NCBI RefSeq assembly: GCF_010614805.1
Contig: NZ_JAAFZC010000002.1
Coordinates: forward strand, 681,441 to 745,440
Length of the DNA stretch: 64,000 nucleotides
Direction: 5' to 3'
Source: Pseudooceanicola aestuarii
Lineage (GTDB): Bacteria; Pseudomonadota; Alphaproteobacteria; Rhodobacterales; Rhodobacteraceae
Below, piece after piece: positions 31,065-41,843 of this stretch (the stretch's first letter is position 1; the number at the start of each line of letters is the position of its first letter). The notes under the pieces are model-generated. The model was not told the origin of the DNA. It did no database searches and saw nothing but the letters and a program-made list of their open reading frames with translations. The position numbers and the translations under genes were made by a program.

Positions 31065-32888
31065 ATGTGTGGAATTATCGGGTACCTTGGATCTCACGAA
31101 GCGTCACCCTTCCTGGTGGAGGCGCTGAAACGGCTGGAATATCGCGGCTATGACAGCGCCGGGATCGCCACCGTGAACGATGGCGCGCTGGACCGCCGCC
31201 GCGCGGTTGGCAAACTGGTGAACCTCGCTGATCTGCTGGTCCACACCCCGCTGCGCGGCCGGTCGGGCATCGGGCATACCCGCTGGGCCACCCATGGCGG
31301 GCCCACCGAAACCAACGCTCACCCCCACCAGGCCAGTCGCGTCGCCGTGGTGCACAACGGCATCGTCGAGAATTTTCGCGAACTCCGGGCCGAGCTGGCC
31401 GCCGCCGGCATTGGCTTCGAGACGGAAACCGACACCGAAACCGTTGCCCTGCTGACCAACCACTACCTGGCCCAGGGCGACAGCCCTCGCGCGGCGGTGG
31501 AACGTGTTCTGCCCCGGCTGGAAGGCGCCTTTGCACTGCTGTTCCTCTTTGCCGGGGAGGACGACCTGCTGATCGCCGCGCGCAAGGGATCGCCGCTGGC
31601 CATCGGCCATGGCGATGGGGAGAATTTCGTCGGCTCGGACGCCATCGCCCTGGCGCCGCTGACCGACCGTATCACCTACCTCGAAGAAGGGGACATGGCC
31701 GTCGTCACCCGCCAGTCGATCGAAATTCGCGATCGCGAGGGTCAGCTGGCCAACCGGGAGATGAAACAGGTCACCCTGGACACCGCCCGCGTCGACAAGG
31801 GCGGCCACAAGCACTTCATGGCAAAGGAAATCATGGAGCAGCCGCAGGTCGTCGGCAACGCGATCAAACATTACCTGGGCGAGGCGGGAACCAACATCAG
31901 CCTGCCCGGTGAAGGCGTCGATTTCACCCGCGTGGAGCGGATGATTCTGGTTGCCTGCGGCACCGCCTACTATGCCTGCCTGACGGCGAAATACTGGCTG
32001 GAAACACTGGCGCGGATCCCGGTGGAGGTCGATATCGCCTCTGAATTCCGCTACCGTGAACCGCCGGTAACGCCGGGCACCGTGGCGCTGTTCGTGTCCC
32101 AATCGGGGGAGACGGCGGACACCCTGGCCGCCCTGCGCTACTGCCAGGGCAAGGCCGACATGATCCTGTCCGTGGTCAATGTGGCCGAAAGCTCCATCGC
32201 GCGGGAAAGCGATCTGGCCCTGCCGATCCTGGCCGGAACAGAGATCGGCGTCGCCTCGACCAAGGCGTTCTCCTGCCAGTTGACGGTCCTTCTGCTGCTG
32301 GCGCTCAAGGCGGCGCAGGACCGCGCCACCCTGGCGGAGCCCGAGCGGGAGCGCCTGACCGCCGCCCTGCGCGGCCTGCCCGCTGTACTGAACCGCGCGC
32401 TGGACAGCGACGGCATCGCCGCCACCCTGTCCCAGCAACTGGCGGAGGCCCGCGACATCCTGTTTCTCGGGCGCGGACTGATGTATCCTCTCGCTCTTGA
32501 AGGCGCCCTGAAACTCAAAGAGATCAGCTACATACACGCCGAAGCTTATGCATCAGGCGAACTCAAGCACGGCCCTATCGCGCTGATCGACAAGCGCGTC
32601 CCCGTGGTCGTCATGGCCCCTCGCGACGCGCTGTTCGACAAATCGATCTCCAACATGGAGGAGGTGATGGCGCGCGGCGGCAAGATCCTTCTGATCTCTG
32701 ACAGGGAGGGGCTGCACGCGGCGGGTGATGGCGTCTGGAAAGGGATCGAACTGCCCTATGTGGACCCGGTGCTGACGCCGATCCTCTATGCCCTGCCGGC
32801 GCAGCTGCTGGCCTATCACACCGCCATCGCAAAGGGCACGGATGTGGATCAGCCGCGCAATCTGGCGAAATCGGTGACGGTGGAATGA
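31065..32888 (+). CDS. glmS: Glutamine-fructose-6-phosphate aminotransferase (GlmS)
   Basis: First step of amino-sugar synthesis: fructose-6-P plus glutamine gives glucosamine-6-P. 607 aa, normal length. The nucleophilic cysteine follows the initiator Met (MCGIIGYLGSHEA); glutaminase motifs GHTRWATHGGPTETNAHPH and HNGIVENFRELRAEL. Two SIS domains follow (CGTAYYACLTAKYW, SQSGETADTLAALRYCQ) and the C-terminal DQPRNLAKSVTVE is conserved. No glmS ribozyme motif in the short upstream spacer. Overlaps the AlkD-like gene by ATGA. Confidence 0.98.
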   Translation: MCGIIGYLGSHEASPFLVEALKRLEYRGYDSAGIATVNDGALDRRRAVGKLVNLADLLVHTPLRGRSGIGHTRWATHGGPTETNAHPHQASRVAVVHNGIVENFRELRAELAAAGIGFETETDTETVALLTNHYLAQGDSPRAAVERVLPRLEGAFALLFLFAGEDDLLIAARKGSPLAIGHGDGENFVGSDAIALAPLTDRITYLEEGDMAVVTRQSIEIRDREGQLANREMKQVTLDTARVDKGGHKHFMAKEIMEQPQVVGNAIKHYLGEAGTNISLPGEGVDFTRVERMILVACGTAYYACLTAKYWLETLARIPVEVDIASEFRYREPPVTPGTVALFVSQSGETADTLAALRYCQGKADMILSVVNVAESSIARESDLALPILAGTEIGVASTKAFSCQLTVLLLLALKAAQDRATLAEPERERLTAALRGLPAVLNRALDSDGIAATLSQQLAEARDILFLGRGLMYPLALEGALKLKEISYIHAEAYASGELKHGPIALIDKRVPVVVMAPRDALFDKSISNMEEVMARGGKILLISDREGLHAAGDGVWKGIELPYVDPVLTPILYALPAQLLAYHTAIAKGTDVDQPRNLAKSVTVE

Positions 32889-33565
32889 CGCCCCAGGCGG
32901 CGCTGGACGCTTTGCGCGACCGGGCCGAACCGGAACGCGCCGCAGGGGTGGCGACCTACCACAAGGCAGAGCGCCCCTACCTGGGCACGCCGAACCCCGC
33001 GATCAACGATCTGGCAACGCAATGGCGCCGCGCCCTGCCCCTGGAGGAGCGGCTGTCCCTGGCGCAGGCGCTGTGGGCCAGCGACATTCACGAGGCCCGC
33101 ATCGCCGCCGCCAAGCTGCTGACCCAGGCGCGCATTCGCCCCGATGACACCGCCGCCTGGCGCATGATCTGCGATTGGGTGCCCGATTTCGACGCCTGGG
33201 CCATCGCCGACCACGTTTGCATGGCCGGTCAGCGGCGCATCATGGCGGACCTGTCGCGCGTCGCGCAGGTGGAGGGCTGGACCACCTCTCCCCACATGTG
33301 GACACGGCGGGCGGCTATGGTGATCACCCTGGGCCTGACCCGTGGCAACCACCCCACTGCGGCGGAGGCCACGGCGCGCGACCGGGTGCTGGGCTGGGCC
33401 GCAGGATATGTGGAGGACCCGGAATGGTTCATCCAGAAATCCGTCGCCTGGTGGGTGCGGGATCTGTCGAAACACGATCAACCCCGCGCCCGCGCGTTCC
33501 TGGATGCGCATGGCGACCGGATGAAAGCCTTTGCCCGCAAGGAGGCCGGCAAGTACCTTCGCTAG
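32885..33565 (+). CDS. AlkD-like DNA alkylation repair protein
   Basis: 226 aa all-alpha HEAT-like repeat protein. Typical segments: AALWASDIHEARIAAAKLL-type repeat (here QALWASDIHEARIAAAKLLT), MICDWVPDFDAWAIADHVCM and EDPEWFIQKSVAWWVRDLSK, with aromatic residues (Trp) and aspartate placed as in AlkD/AlkC family glycosylases that remove alkylated purines. Coupled to glmS by ATGA, an unexpected partner. Enzymatic activity is inferred from the family. Confidence 0.85.
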   Translation: MTPQAALDALRDRAEPERAAGVATYHKAERPYLGTPNPAINDLATQWRRALPLEERLSLAQALWASDIHEARIAAAKLLTQARIRPDDTAAWRMICDWVPDFDAWAIADHVCMAGQRRIMADLSRVAQVEGWTTSPHMWTRRAAMVITLGLTRGNHPTAAEATARDRVLGWAAGYVEDPEWFIQKSVAWWVRDLSKHDQPRARAFLDAHGDRMKAFARKEAGKYLR

Positions 33566-33632
33566 GTTTCGGCTGTGACGAGGGCGCCCGGGGCGCTCGC
33601 TGCCGATCTCCGCACGGACCGCAGAACCGGCG

Positions 33633-34073
33633 CTAACCGCCGTAAACCTCGACCTCGGGCAGGCTGGTCAGGGGCACGCCCAAGGCCTGCATCGCAGGCA
33701 GCGACAGGCGCGAACCGGCGGTGGCGGCACCGGGGATCGGGATCAGCTCGACCTCCAGCTGGGCGCCACTTGCGGGCAGCACGACGCGGCCGGGTTGGCG
33801 CGCGGTGACCAGCGGCGTTTTCAGCCACATTCCCGGCTCCGTGGGCGAACCCAGAGAGGCGGTGCTACGCCCCAGGTTGCCGGTGCGCGGCGCGGCGGAC
33901 ACGGCGCCGGCATCCGCCTCGGCGCCGGGGCGGGCACGGGGGCGGGTCTGCCCCTCCGCCGTGGTGGCGGGCGCAGAGACAGAAGCGTCCGACGCGCGGT
34001 CGCGGTTCAGGAAGGGCACACTGGCGCAGGCGGTCAGGGCCGGGATCAGGGCAAGGCCGACAAGGTATTTCAT
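33633..34073 (-). CDS. Putative lipoprotein divergent from moaA
   Basis: 146 aa from [20 protein letters not shown]; a longer frame upstream overlaps the intergenic region and is rejected. Lipobox LTA|CAS. A Pro/Ala/Arg-rich disordered stretch (residues ~25-70) is followed by a beta-rich tail ([40 protein letters not shown]) resembling the small 'D-galactarate dehydratase-like' lipoproteins of Rhodobacterales, which I recall only vaguely. Function unknown. Convergent with the AlkD-like gene. Confidence 0.72.
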   Translation of the reverse strand: MKYLVGLALIPALTACASVPFLNRDRASDASVSAPATTAEGQTRPRARPGAEADAGAVSAAPRTGNLGRSTASLGSPTEPGMWLKTPLVTARQPGRVVLPASGAQLEVELIPIPGAATAGSRLSLPAMQALGVPLTSLPEVEVYGG

Positions 34074-34170
34074 AGCCACCAACCTATCCTTTTCCCGCGC
34101 CGCTTCAATGCCGGGATGCCTGCGCAAACATGACTTGTCGGCAAGGCGCCGCCATCCTACCTTGGATGTC

Positions 34171-35178
34171 ATGACAGCACCCCTCATCGACCCCTTCGCC
34201 CGCGCCATCACCTACCTGCGCGTTTCGGTTACGGACCGTTGCGATTTCCGCTGCGTCTATTGCATGGCGGAGAACATGACCTTCCTGCCGAAGAAGGAGC
34301 TTCTGACGCTGGAGGAGCTGGACCGCATGTGCTCCGCCTTTGTCGGTCTGGGGGTGAAGAAATTGAGGATCACCGGGGGGGAGCCGCTGGTGCGGCGCGA
34401 TATCATGACCTTCTTCCGCGCCATGTCCCGGCATCTGGATAGCGGCGCACTGGAAGAGCTGACGCTGACGACCAATGGCTCCCAGCTTGAGCGGTTCGCC
34501 GCCGACCTGGCCGCCGCCGGGGTGCGCCGGATCAATATCTCCCTGGATACGCTGGACGAGGAAAAGTTCGCCCGTGTCACCCGCTGGGGGCGCCTGCCGC
34601 AGGTGCTGCGCGGGTTGGACGCGGCGCAGGCGGCTGGGCTGGCGGTCAAGCTGAACGCCGTCGCCCTGAAGGATTTCAACGAGGACGAGCTGTTCACGCT
34701 GACCGAATTCTGCCACGACCGAGGCATCGACCTGACCTGGATCGAGGTGATGCCGATGGGCGATCTGGGCAACGAGGACCGCATCGGGCAATATTGGTCC
34801 CTGACCGATCTGCGCGCCCAACTGGCGCAACGTTACACCCTGGCCGAACTGTCCGACCGCACCGGCGGGCCGGCGCGCTATGTCCGGCTGGAAGAAACCG
34901 GGCAACGCATCGGCTTCATCACGCCGCTCAGCCATAATTTCTGCGAAAGCTGCAACCGCGTGCGCATGACCTGCACCGGCGAATTGTACATGTGCCTGGG
35001 CCAGGAGGACCGCGCCGATCTGCGCCCGGCCCTGCGCAATTTCCCACAGGACGACGCGCCGCTGGAACAGGCGATCCGCGCCGCCATCGGGGCCAAACCC
35101 AGGGGCCACGATTTCGACTATTCCCGGCAGCGGGCCGATGGCCAGGTGTCCCGCCACATGAGCCATACAGGCGGCTGA
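34171..35178 (+). CDS. moaA: GTP 3',8-cyclase MoaA (molybdenum cofactor)
   Basis: Radical SAM enzyme converting GTP to 3',8-cyclo-GTP. 335 aa from [20 protein letters not shown]. Radical SAM cluster in [34 protein letters not shown] is the SAM-binding segment; the second, C-terminal [4Fe-4S] cluster ligands are in [20 protein letters not shown]; the protein ends in the Gly-Gly pair (SHTGG) needed for activity. The long upstream in-frame extension overlaps the divergent lipoprotein and is rejected. Stop overlaps waaA's ATG. Confidence 0.97.
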   Translation: MTAPLIDPFARAITYLRVSVTDRCDFRCVYCMAENMTFLPKKELLTLEELDRMCSAFVGLGVKKLRITGGEPLVRRDIMTFFRAMSRHLDSGALEELTLTTNGSQLERFAADLAAAGVRRINISLDTLDEEKFARVTRWGRLPQVLRGLDAAQAAGLAVKLNAVALKDFNEDELFTLTEFCHDRGIDLTWIEVMPMGDLGNEDRIGQYWSLTDLRAQLAQRYTLAELSDRTGGPARYVRLEETGQRIGFITPLSHNFCESCNRVRMTCTGELYMCLGQEDRADLRPALRNFPQDDAPLEQAIRAAIGAKPRGHDFDYSRQRADGQVSRHMSHTGG

Positions 35179-36503
35179 TGACCAGCCCGTCGCGGGCGCC
35201 TGCCGCCCTTGTCCTCTACCGCCTGGTGACGGCGGTGGCCGGGCCGCTGGCGTGGCGCCGGGTCCGGGCCAAGCTGCTGGCCGAGGGGGTCACCACCGCG
35301 CGTGCCGCAGAACGACTGGGCCGGGCGACGCTGGCACGGCCCGATGGCCCGGTGCTGTGGTTTCACGCCGCCTCTGTCGGGGAAAGCGTCTCGGTGCTGG
35401 CGCTGGCGGACCGGATGCTGGCGCGGCAGCCTGGCGCGACAGGCTTGATCACCTCCGGCACTTCGGCCTCGGCGCAGGTGCTGGCACGGCGATTGCCGGG
35501 GCGCTGCGTTCACCAATTCGCGCCGCTCGACACGCCGGGCGCGGTGACGCGGTTTCTGGCCCATTGGCGCCCCGACGCCGGCATCTTTGTCGAAAGCGAG
35601 ATCTGGCCGCGCCTGCTGACCCGCGCCGATGCGGCGGGCATCCCGCTGGCGCTGGTCAATGCGCGGATGTCGGCGGGCAGTGCGCGCAACTGGGCGCGGG
35701 CCGGCGGCGCGGCGCGGGACCTGCTGCGGCGGTACCGCATGATCCGCAGTCAGGACCGCACGACCCATGACGCGCTGTTGCGGCTGGGGGCCGATCCAGA
35801 CCGGCTGGCAGAAGGGCCAAACCTCAAGGCGATGGTGCCCCCCCTGCCCGTCGATCAGGCCGAGCTGTCGCGGCTGCGGCCCGCCCTCCCCGGCCCGGTC
35901 TGGACCGCCGTGTCCACCCATTCCGGAGAAGAGGAGATCGCGCTGGCCGCCCATCTCGGCGCGCGTGCCGTTCTGCCCGATCTGCAACTGATCCTGGTCC
36001 CCCGCCATCCCGTCCGGGCGGCGGAGGTCGCCGCGCTGGTCCGTGCCAGGGGGCTGTCGCTGGCGCAACGCAGTCGCGGCGAGGATCCCGCCGGGGCGTC
36101 GGTCTATCTGGCTGACACGATGGGCGAGACGGGGCTGTGGTACGCGCTGGCGGATCTGGCGCTGGTCGGCGGTTCCTTCGGTCCGGCGGAGGGGCACACC
36201 CCGTTCGAGCCCGCCCAGCTGGGCGCCCCTGTGCTGCATGGACCGCGCACCGCCAATTTCGCCCAGGTCTATGCCGATTTCGACGCCGCCGGCGCGGCCC
36301 TGCCCGTGGCGGATGCCAGGGCACTTTCCCAGGCCATCCCGCGACTGATGGGCGACCCTGCGGCCCGCGATGCGATGGCCGCCGCCGCCCGCGACCTGCT
36401 GACCCGCCAGGCCGCCCCGCTGGACGACCTGGCAGAGGCGCTGATCCGCGCGCTGGACCTTGACCCCACAAAGGGGGCGATCGCGCGGCCCGCCGCTGGC
36501 TGA
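35178..36503 (+). CDS. waaA: 3-deoxy-D-manno-octulosonic acid (Kdo) transferase
   Basis: Adds Kdo to lipid IVA in the inner membrane. 441 aa. The short N-terminal hydrophobic helix (ALVLYRLVTAVAGPLAWRRV) anchors the protein. GT30 features: VLWFHAASVGESVSVLALAD with its catalytic Glu, FVESEIWPRLL, and ALVGGSFGPAEGHTPFEPAQ for nucleotide-sugar binding; AVSTHSGEEEIAL and LVPRHPVRA are also conserved. Starts at TGATG with moaA. Identity strong. Confidence 0.94.
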   Translation: MTSPSRAPAALVLYRLVTAVAGPLAWRRVRAKLLAEGVTTARAAERLGRATLARPDGPVLWFHAASVGESVSVLALADRMLARQPGATGLITSGTSASAQVLARRLPGRCVHQFAPLDTPGAVTRFLAHWRPDAGIFVESEIWPRLLTRADAAGIPLALVNARMSAGSARNWARAGGAARDLLRRYRMIRSQDRTTHDALLRLGADPDRLAEGPNLKAMVPPLPVDQAELSRLRPALPGPVWTAVSTHSGEEEIALAAHLGARAVLPDLQLILVPRHPVRAAEVAALVRARGLSLAQRSRGEDPAGASVYLADTMGETGLWYALADLALVGGSFGPAEGHTPFEPAQLGAPVLHGPRTANFAQVYADFDAAGAALPVADARALSQAIPRLMGDPAARDAMAAAARDLLTRQAAPLDDLAEALIRALDLDPTKGAIARPAAG

Positions 36504-36564
36504 CCAGGGCGCCGGAAAGCAGCCCGCCACTTGCATCCCGCGCCGTCCTGCCGCAAGGCAGGGC

Positions 36565-37773
36565 ATGGAATACGATACCATCATCCTGGGCGCCGGCGCG
36601 GCGGGCCTGATGTGCGCGGCGCATTGCGGCGGCCGGGTGCTGGTGGTGGATCACGCCCGCAAACCGGCGGAGAAAATCCGCATTTCCGGCGGGGGGCGCT
36701 GCAATTTCACCAATCTCGACGTCACGCCCGAGAAATTCATCAGCGCCAATCCGCATTTCGCCCGCTCTGCCCTGGCGCGCTATACGCAATGGGATTTCAT
36801 CGACCTGCTGGCCCGCCACGGCATCACCTGGCACGAGAAGACGCTGGGCCAGCTGTTCTGCGACGGACGCTCTGCCGCGATCATCGACATGTTGTTGCGG
36901 ATGTGCGCCCGGGCGGGGGCCGAGATCACGCTGGAGACCACGGCCACGGCGATCACCCCACTGACCAGGAGTGGCAACGCCGACGACGCGACGGGCTATG
37001 GCCTGACGCTGTCGGGGCCGGAGGGCAGGCGGCAGGTCCGGGCGCGGCGACTGGTGCTGGCCACCGGTGGCAAGTCGATCCCCAAGATGGGCGCGACAGG
37101 CTTTGCCTACGATGTCGCGGCGCAATTCGGCCATTCGGTCACGCAGACACGGCCCGCGCTGGTGCCGTTGACCTTCTCTGCCGACAGGTTTCGCCCGCTG
37201 GCCGGCACCGCCTTGCCCGCCCGCGTTGCCGCCGATGGTCCGCCGTTCGACGAGGCGCTGCTGTTCACCCATCGCGGGCTGTCCGGTCCGGCGATCCTGC
37301 AAGCGTCTTCCTATTGGCGCGAAGGTGCGGAGATCGTGGTGAACCTGTGCCCCGGCGCCGATGCCTATGCCGTGCTACGCGCCGCCCGGACCAAGGTCGG
37401 GCGCCGGTCTCTTGTGCGGTCGCTGGACGGGTTGGGCCTGATACCGGCGCGGCTGGCCGATCACCTGGGCACCGAATGGGTCCTGACCGGCAACCTGGCG
37501 GACCAGTCGGACCGCGCGTTGCAGACGCTGGCCGACCGGCTGACCCATTGGCGCCTGACCCCTTCGGGAAGCGAGGGCTACCGCACCGCCGAGGTCACCC
37601 TGGGCGGTATCGACACGGCGGAGATTTCGTCCAAGACGATGGAATCGCGCCGCCAGCCCGGCCTGTATTTCATAGGGGAATGCGTCGACGTGACCGGCTG
37701 GCTGGGCGGGTACAATTTTCAATGGGCCTGGTCCTCCGCCATGGCGGCGGCAACGGCCATCGCGGCGGCATAG
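36565..37773 (+). CDS. FAD-dependent oxidoreductase, HI0933/BaiN-like family
   Basis: 402 aa from MEYDTIILGAGAAGLMCAAH, whose GxGxxG dinucleotide-binding motif is intact. Family markers: KIRISGGGRCNFTNLDVTPE, LVLATGGKSIPKMGATGFAY, LLFTHRGLSGPAILQASSYW and the C-terminal FIGECVDVTGWLGGYNFQWA. The ~400-residue length and gene setting match the widespread HI0933 flavoprotein family; its substrate in most bacteria is unknown. Convergent with murD across 35 nt. Confidence 0.9.
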   Translation: MEYDTIILGAGAAGLMCAAHCGGRVLVVDHARKPAEKIRISGGGRCNFTNLDVTPEKFISANPHFARSALARYTQWDFIDLLARHGITWHEKTLGQLFCDGRSAAIIDMLLRMCARAGAEITLETTATAITPLTRSGNADDATGYGLTLSGPEGRRQVRARRLVLATGGKSIPKMGATGFAYDVAAQFGHSVTQTRPALVPLTFSADRFRPLAGTALPARVAADGPPFDEALLFTHRGLSGPAILQASSYWREGAEIVVNLCPGADAYAVLRAARTKVGRRSLVRSLDGLGLIPARLADHLGTEWVLTGNLADQSDRALQTLADRLTHWRLTPSGSEGYRTAEVTLGGIDTAEISSKTMESRRQPGLYFIGECVDVTGWLGGYNFQWAWSSAMAAATAIAAA

Positions 37774-37808
37774 CGCGCGGCCCCTTTCACCGGTCAGACC
37801 AATTCGGA

Positions 37809-39206
37809 TCAATCCAGCGCGGCGACATGGGCGGCGAAGTCCTCTCCGCGTTTCTCGAAACTGTCATATTGGTCGAAACTGGCGGCGGCGGGGGCCAGCA
37901 GCACGGTATCTCCCGGCTGCGCCTCGGCGGCGGCGCGGGCCACGGCGGTGGCCATGTCGGTGCAAACCTCGGCCTCCACCCCTTTGAGCTGCATGGCGAA
38001 ATTCGCCGCCTCGCGTCCGATGACATAGGCCTTCACCACCGATCCGGTGGCCGGCAGCAAGGCCTCCAGCCCGCCGTCCTTTTCCAGCCCGCCGCAGATC
38101 CAGCGGATGCTGTCAAAGGCGCCCAATGCCTTGGTGGCCGCGTCCAGGTTCGTGGCCTTGCTGTCGTTGACAAAGCGCACGCCACCGCGCTCGCCGATCA
38201 CCTGGCTGCGGTGTGGCAAGCCCTGGAAATCGTGGAACGCCTGCTCGATCTGGCGCGGGCCCAGCCCCAACCCGCGCACCGCCGCATAGGCGCAGCAGGC
38301 GTTTTGATGGTTATGGGCGCCGGGCAGCCCCGCAATCCGGCGCAGGTCGATGGATCCGACCTGCCGCCCCTTGCGCCATTCCGTCAAGAACCCCTTGCGG
38401 GCAAAGACATACCATCCCGCCCCGGCCAGTTTCGTCCCCGAGGACACGCGGATCACCCGGTCATCCCCCGGCGCTTCCGCCAGCTGTCCGGCCAGGTACC
38501 GGCCCTCCGCCTCATCCACGCCGATGATGGCGCGGTCGGGCCCGCCCTCGGCAAAGAGGCGCCGCTTGGCCGCGAAATAGCCGCCGATCCCGCCGTGACG
38601 GTCCAGATGGTCGGGCGAGAAATTGGTAAAGACGGCGATATCCGGGGTCAGCGCACGGGCCAGGTCGGTCTGGTAGGACGACAGCTCAAGAACCACGATA
38701 CCGCCATCGCCCGGCGGGTCGATGTCCAGCACGCCGCGCCCGATATTGCCCGCCAACTGGCTGTCGCGGCCACAGGCGGTCAGCACATGGTGGATCAGCG
38801 CGGCGGTGGTGGATTTGCCGTTGGACCCGGTGACGGCGATGACGCGGGGCGGCTGGTCATGGCTGGCCCAGCCCTGCCCGGCCAGCGACTGGAAGAACAG
38901 GCCGATGTCGTTGTCCACCGGAATTCCGTGCGCCAGTGCCAGGTCGATCACCGGGTTGGGCGCCGGATAGAGATGCGGAATGCCGGGGCTGACCACCAGA
39001 CGCGCCACCCCCTCCAGCGCGCCGGGGCGGGCCAGATCGGCGATGACGAAACCTTCGGCGGCGGCACCCTCTCGGGTGGCGGGATTGTCGTCCCAGCACA
39101 GCGGCCTGGCCCCGCCTGCGCGCAGCGCCCGCGCCGTGGTCAGGCCGGACCGTCCCAGGCCCAGCACCGCAATCGTTTCACCCTGGTGGCCCTGAACCGG
39201 AATCAT
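37809..39206 (-). CDS. murD: UDP-N-acetylmuramoylalanine-D-glutamate ligase
   Basis: Adds D-Glu to UDP-MurNAc-L-Ala. 465 aa. Domain 1 has [22 protein letters not shown]-binding [19 protein letters not shown]; and [20 protein letters not shown] with the conserved His/Asp. It is the last gene of the dcw run here; no ftsW or murG follows, as the next gene is convergent, so the second half of the dcw cluster must lie elsewhere. A 100-nt gap separates it from mraY. Confidence 0.97.
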   Translation of the reverse strand: MIPVQGHQGETIAVLGLGRSGLTTARALRAGGARPLCWDDNPATREGAAAEGFVIADLARPGALEGVARLVVSPGIPHLYPAPNPVIDLALAHGIPVDNDIGLFFQSLAGQGWASHDQPPRVIAVTGSNGKSTTAALIHHVLTACGRDSQLAGNIGRGVLDIDPPGDGGIVVLELSSYQTDLARALTPDIAVFTNFSPDHLDRHGGIGGYFAAKRRLFAEGGPDRAIIGVDEAEGRYLAGQLAEAPGDDRVIRVSSGTKLAGAGWYVFARKGFLTEWRKGRQVGSIDLRRIAGLPGAHNHQNACCAYAAVRGLGLGPRQIEQAFHDFQGLPHRSQVIGERGGVRFVNDSKATNLDAATKALGAFDSIRWICGGLEKDGGLEALLPATGSVVKAYVIGREAANFAMQLKGVEAEVCTDMATAVARAAAEAQPGDTVLLAPAAASFDQYDSFEKRGEDFAAHVAALD

Positions 39207-39306
39207 CTGGATGGTTTCCCTGTATTGTTCGACCGACCACTGCCCGTGATGCGGCCCCTGGTACTGGACCTGTGGCCAAGGTCCGGGGCCGAGGTCCGCC
39301 GCAGGC

Positions 39307-40389
39307 TCAGCGCAGTTTCAGCGTGGCAAGGCCGATCATCGCCAGGATCAGGGAGATGATCCAGAACCGGATGACGATCTGCGGCTCCGCCCAGCCCTTC
39401 TTCTCGTAATGATGATGGATCGGAGCCATCAGGAACACCCGTTTGCCCGTTCGCTTGAAGTATAGCACCTGGATGATCACGCTCAGCGCTTCGACCACGA
39501 ACAGCCCGCCGACAATGCCCAGCACGATCTCGTGCTTGGCGGCCACGGCGATGGCACCGATCGCCCCGCCCAGGGCCAGCGATCCTGTGTCGCCCATGAA
39601 GACGGCGGCAGGCGGCGCGTTGTACCACAGGAAACCCAGCCCCCCGCCCACCAGCCCGGCGACAAAGATCAGGATCTCGCCAGTGCCGGGCACGTAATGC
39701 ACGTCCAGGTATTCCGAGAAATCGACCCGCCCCACGGTATAGGCGATCACGCCCAGGGCCGAGGCTGCGATCATCACCGGCATGATCGCCAGCCCGTCCA
39801 GCCCGTCGGTCAGGTTCACGGCATTGGCCGAACCCACGATGACAAACATCGCGAAGGGCAGGAACAGCCAGCCCATGTTGATCAGCACATCCTTGAAGAC
39901 CGGCAGCGCCAACTGGAACTGCAACTCGGTCGGATGCACGGCCGAGGCCCAGTAGGCGGCGATCCCGGCGATACCAAAGCCGATGAGCAGCCGCATTTTG
40001 GCAGGGATGCCGGCGGTGTTCTGCTTGGACACCTTGGCGTAATCGTCGGCAAACCCGATCAACCCGAAGGACAGGGTGACGAACAGGACGATCCAGACAT
40101 AGGGATTGTCCAGCCGCGCCCAGAGCAGGGTGGAAGTCACCAGCGCGCCGACGATCAGCAACCCGCCCATGGTCGGCGTCCCGGCCTTGGCCAGGTGGGT
40201 TTCCGGGCCATCATCGCGGATCGGCTGGCCCTTGCCCTGGCTGCGGCGCAGCACGTTGATCAGCGGCGGCCCGAACAGGAAGCCGAAGACCAGCGCCGTC
40301 ATCAACGCACCGCCGGCGCGGAACGTGATGTAGCGGAACAGGTTGAACACGTCCCCCCCATCGGAGAGCGCTGTCAGCCAATACAACAT
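39307..40389 (-). CDS. mraY: Phospho-N-acetylmuramoyl-pentapeptide-transferase
   Basis: Makes lipid I in the inner membrane. 360 aa from [20 protein letters not shown] (SD AAAGGA). About ten transmembrane helices. Motifs: [20 protein letters not shown] (substrate-binding), [19 protein letters not shown] with the Asp-Asp metal site, [20 protein letters not shown], and C-terminal [20 protein letters not shown]. Lies 26 nt after the murF stop region. Confidence 0.98.
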   Translation of the reverse strand: MLYWLTALSDGGDVFNLFRYITFRAGGALMTALVFGFLFGPPLINVLRRSQGKGQPIRDDGPETHLAKAGTPTMGGLLIVGALVTSTLLWARLDNPYVWIVLFVTLSFGLIGFADDYAKVSKQNTAGIPAKMRLLIGFGIAGIAAYWASAVHPTELQFQLALPVFKDVLINMGWLFLPFAMFVIVGSANAVNLTDGLDGLAIMPVMIAASALGVIAYTVGRVDFSEYLDVHYVPGTGEILIFVAGLVGGGLGFLWYNAPPAAVFMGDTGSLALGGAIGAIAVAAKHEIVLGIVGGLFVVEALSVIIQVLYFKRTGKRVFLMAPIHHHYEKKGWAEPQIVIRFWIISLILAMIGLATLKLR

Positions 40390-40415
40390 CTTCGGTCCTT
40401 TCCTGAACCTGCCAC

Positions 40416-41843
40416 TCAATCGTCAGCGGGATGGCTCAATTTCCTGAGGGCGTCAACAACGCCGCTCACCCTTGAGCCCTTGGAGCCCTTGACCAGCAGG
40501 ACATCGCCCGCATCCACCAGCCGCCCGGCCTGGGCGATCAGCGGATCGGCGGTCACTTCCATCCGGCCGCGCAGATGGTGCGGCAGCGCATCATATAGCA
40601 CCCGCATCCGGGGGCCGACACAATGCACAAGGTCGAGTTTTTCCATCGCCGGATGCGCCGCCAGCGCGCGGTGCATGTCCTCGCCCTCAGGGCCAAGCTC
40701 CAGCATCTCCCCCAGCACCGCGATACGGCGCCCCTGGGCAAAACGCCCGACATCGTTGCGCACCCGCGCCGCTGCCAGCACGTCCAGCGCGGCGGCCATG
40801 GAGGTCGGGTTGGCGTTGAACGCGTCGTCGATCAGTTCGAAGGACAGTGATTTTTCCAGCGGGTCAAGGATAAGCCGTTGTCGCAGCCCGCGCCCGGCAG
40901 GTGGGGTCCAGCGGCCCAGATCGGCCAGCGCCAGTGCCCGGTCCAACCCCAGCACATGCGCCACGGCAAGGACCCCCAAAGCGTTGACCGCGAAATGCCG
41001 ACCCGCCGCCGCGGCCTTGTAGGTGACGGGCACGCGCCAGGCGCGGGCGTGACAGACCAGGCAATCCTCGGTCACGCGGACATCCAGAAGGCGGTGATGA
41101 TTTCGCCGCGCCTCTCCGAATCGCAGGATGCGGGCCTGCTGCGCCTTGGCCGCGTCGACCAGGATCGGAGTGGTGGGCAGATCGCCGTTGATCACCGCAA
41201 CGCCGCCCGGCTCCAGCCCATCGAAGATGCTGGCCTTTTCGCGGGCGATGGCGTCGATATTCTCGAACGCTTCCAGGTGGGCGGGGGCGATGGTGGTGAT
41301 CATCGCGACATGCGGGCGGGCCAGGCGGGCCAGCGGCGCGATCTCTCCGGGATGGTTCATCCCGATCTCGATCACCGCCAGTTCGGCGTCGCGCGGCATC
41401 CGCGCCAGGGTCAGGGGCACGCCCCAATGGTTGTTGTAACTTGCCTCTGCCACGTGGGTGCGGCGCTGCGCGCCAAGCACGTCGCGCAGCATCTCCTTGG
41501 TCGAGGTCTTGCCGGCCGATCCCGTCACCGCCACCACGCGACCCTGCATCCGGGCGCGCCCTGCCCGGCCCAGATCCTCCAGCGCGCGCTGTACGTCCGC
41601 CACGATCAGCAACGGCGCATCCGGGGCCACGCCGTCGGGGACATGGGTGACCAGCGCGGCGGCGGCCCCCTTGGCCAGCGCCTGGGCGACGAAATCATGG
41701 CCGTCCCGCGCCGCCTTCAACGCGATGAAAAGGTCACCACGCGCCAGGGTACGGGTGTCGATGGACACGCCCGCCGCCGACCAGTTGCCGATGGCCCGCC
41801 CGCCCGTGGCCTGCGCGGCCTGCGCCCCGGTCCAGAGGGTCAA
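40416..41843 (-). CDS. murF: UDP-N-acetylmuramoyl-tripeptide-D-alanyl-D-alanine ligase
   Basis: Adds D-Ala-D-Ala to UDP-MurNAc-tripeptide. 475 aa, three-domain Mur ligase: substrate domain with [23 protein letters not shown] loop [19 protein letters not shown], and [19 protein letters not shown]. The C-terminal domain carries [20 protein letters not shown] and [15 protein letters not shown]. Overlaps murE by ATGA. Confidence 0.97.
   Translation of the reverse strand: MTLWTGAQAAQATGGRAIGNWSAAGVSIDTRTLARGDLFIALKAARDGHDFVAQALAKGAAAALVTHVPDGVAPDAPLLIVADVQRALEDLGRAGRARMQGRVVAVTGSAGKTSTKEMLRDVLGAQRRTHVAEASYNNHWGVPLTLARMPRDAELAVIEIGMNHPGEIAPLARLARPHVAMITTIAPAHLEAFENIDAIAREKASIFDGLEPGGVAVINGDLPTTPILVDAAKAQQARILRFGEARRNHHRLLDVRVTEDCLVCHARAWRVPVTYKAAAAGRHFAVNALGVLAVAHVLGLDRALALADLGRWTPPAGRGLRQRLILDPLEKSLSFELIDDAFNANPTSMAAALDVLAAARVRNDVGRFAQGRRIAVLGEMLELGPEGEDMHRALAAHPAMEKLDLVHCVGPRMRVLYDALPHHLRGRMEVTADPLIAQAGRLVDAGDVLLVKGSKGSRVSGVVDALRKLSHPADD

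Noticed and set aside
31063..31065. glmS ribozyme
   Set aside because: Only 1 nt separates glmU and glmS; no room for the ribozyme, and it is a Gram-positive feature.
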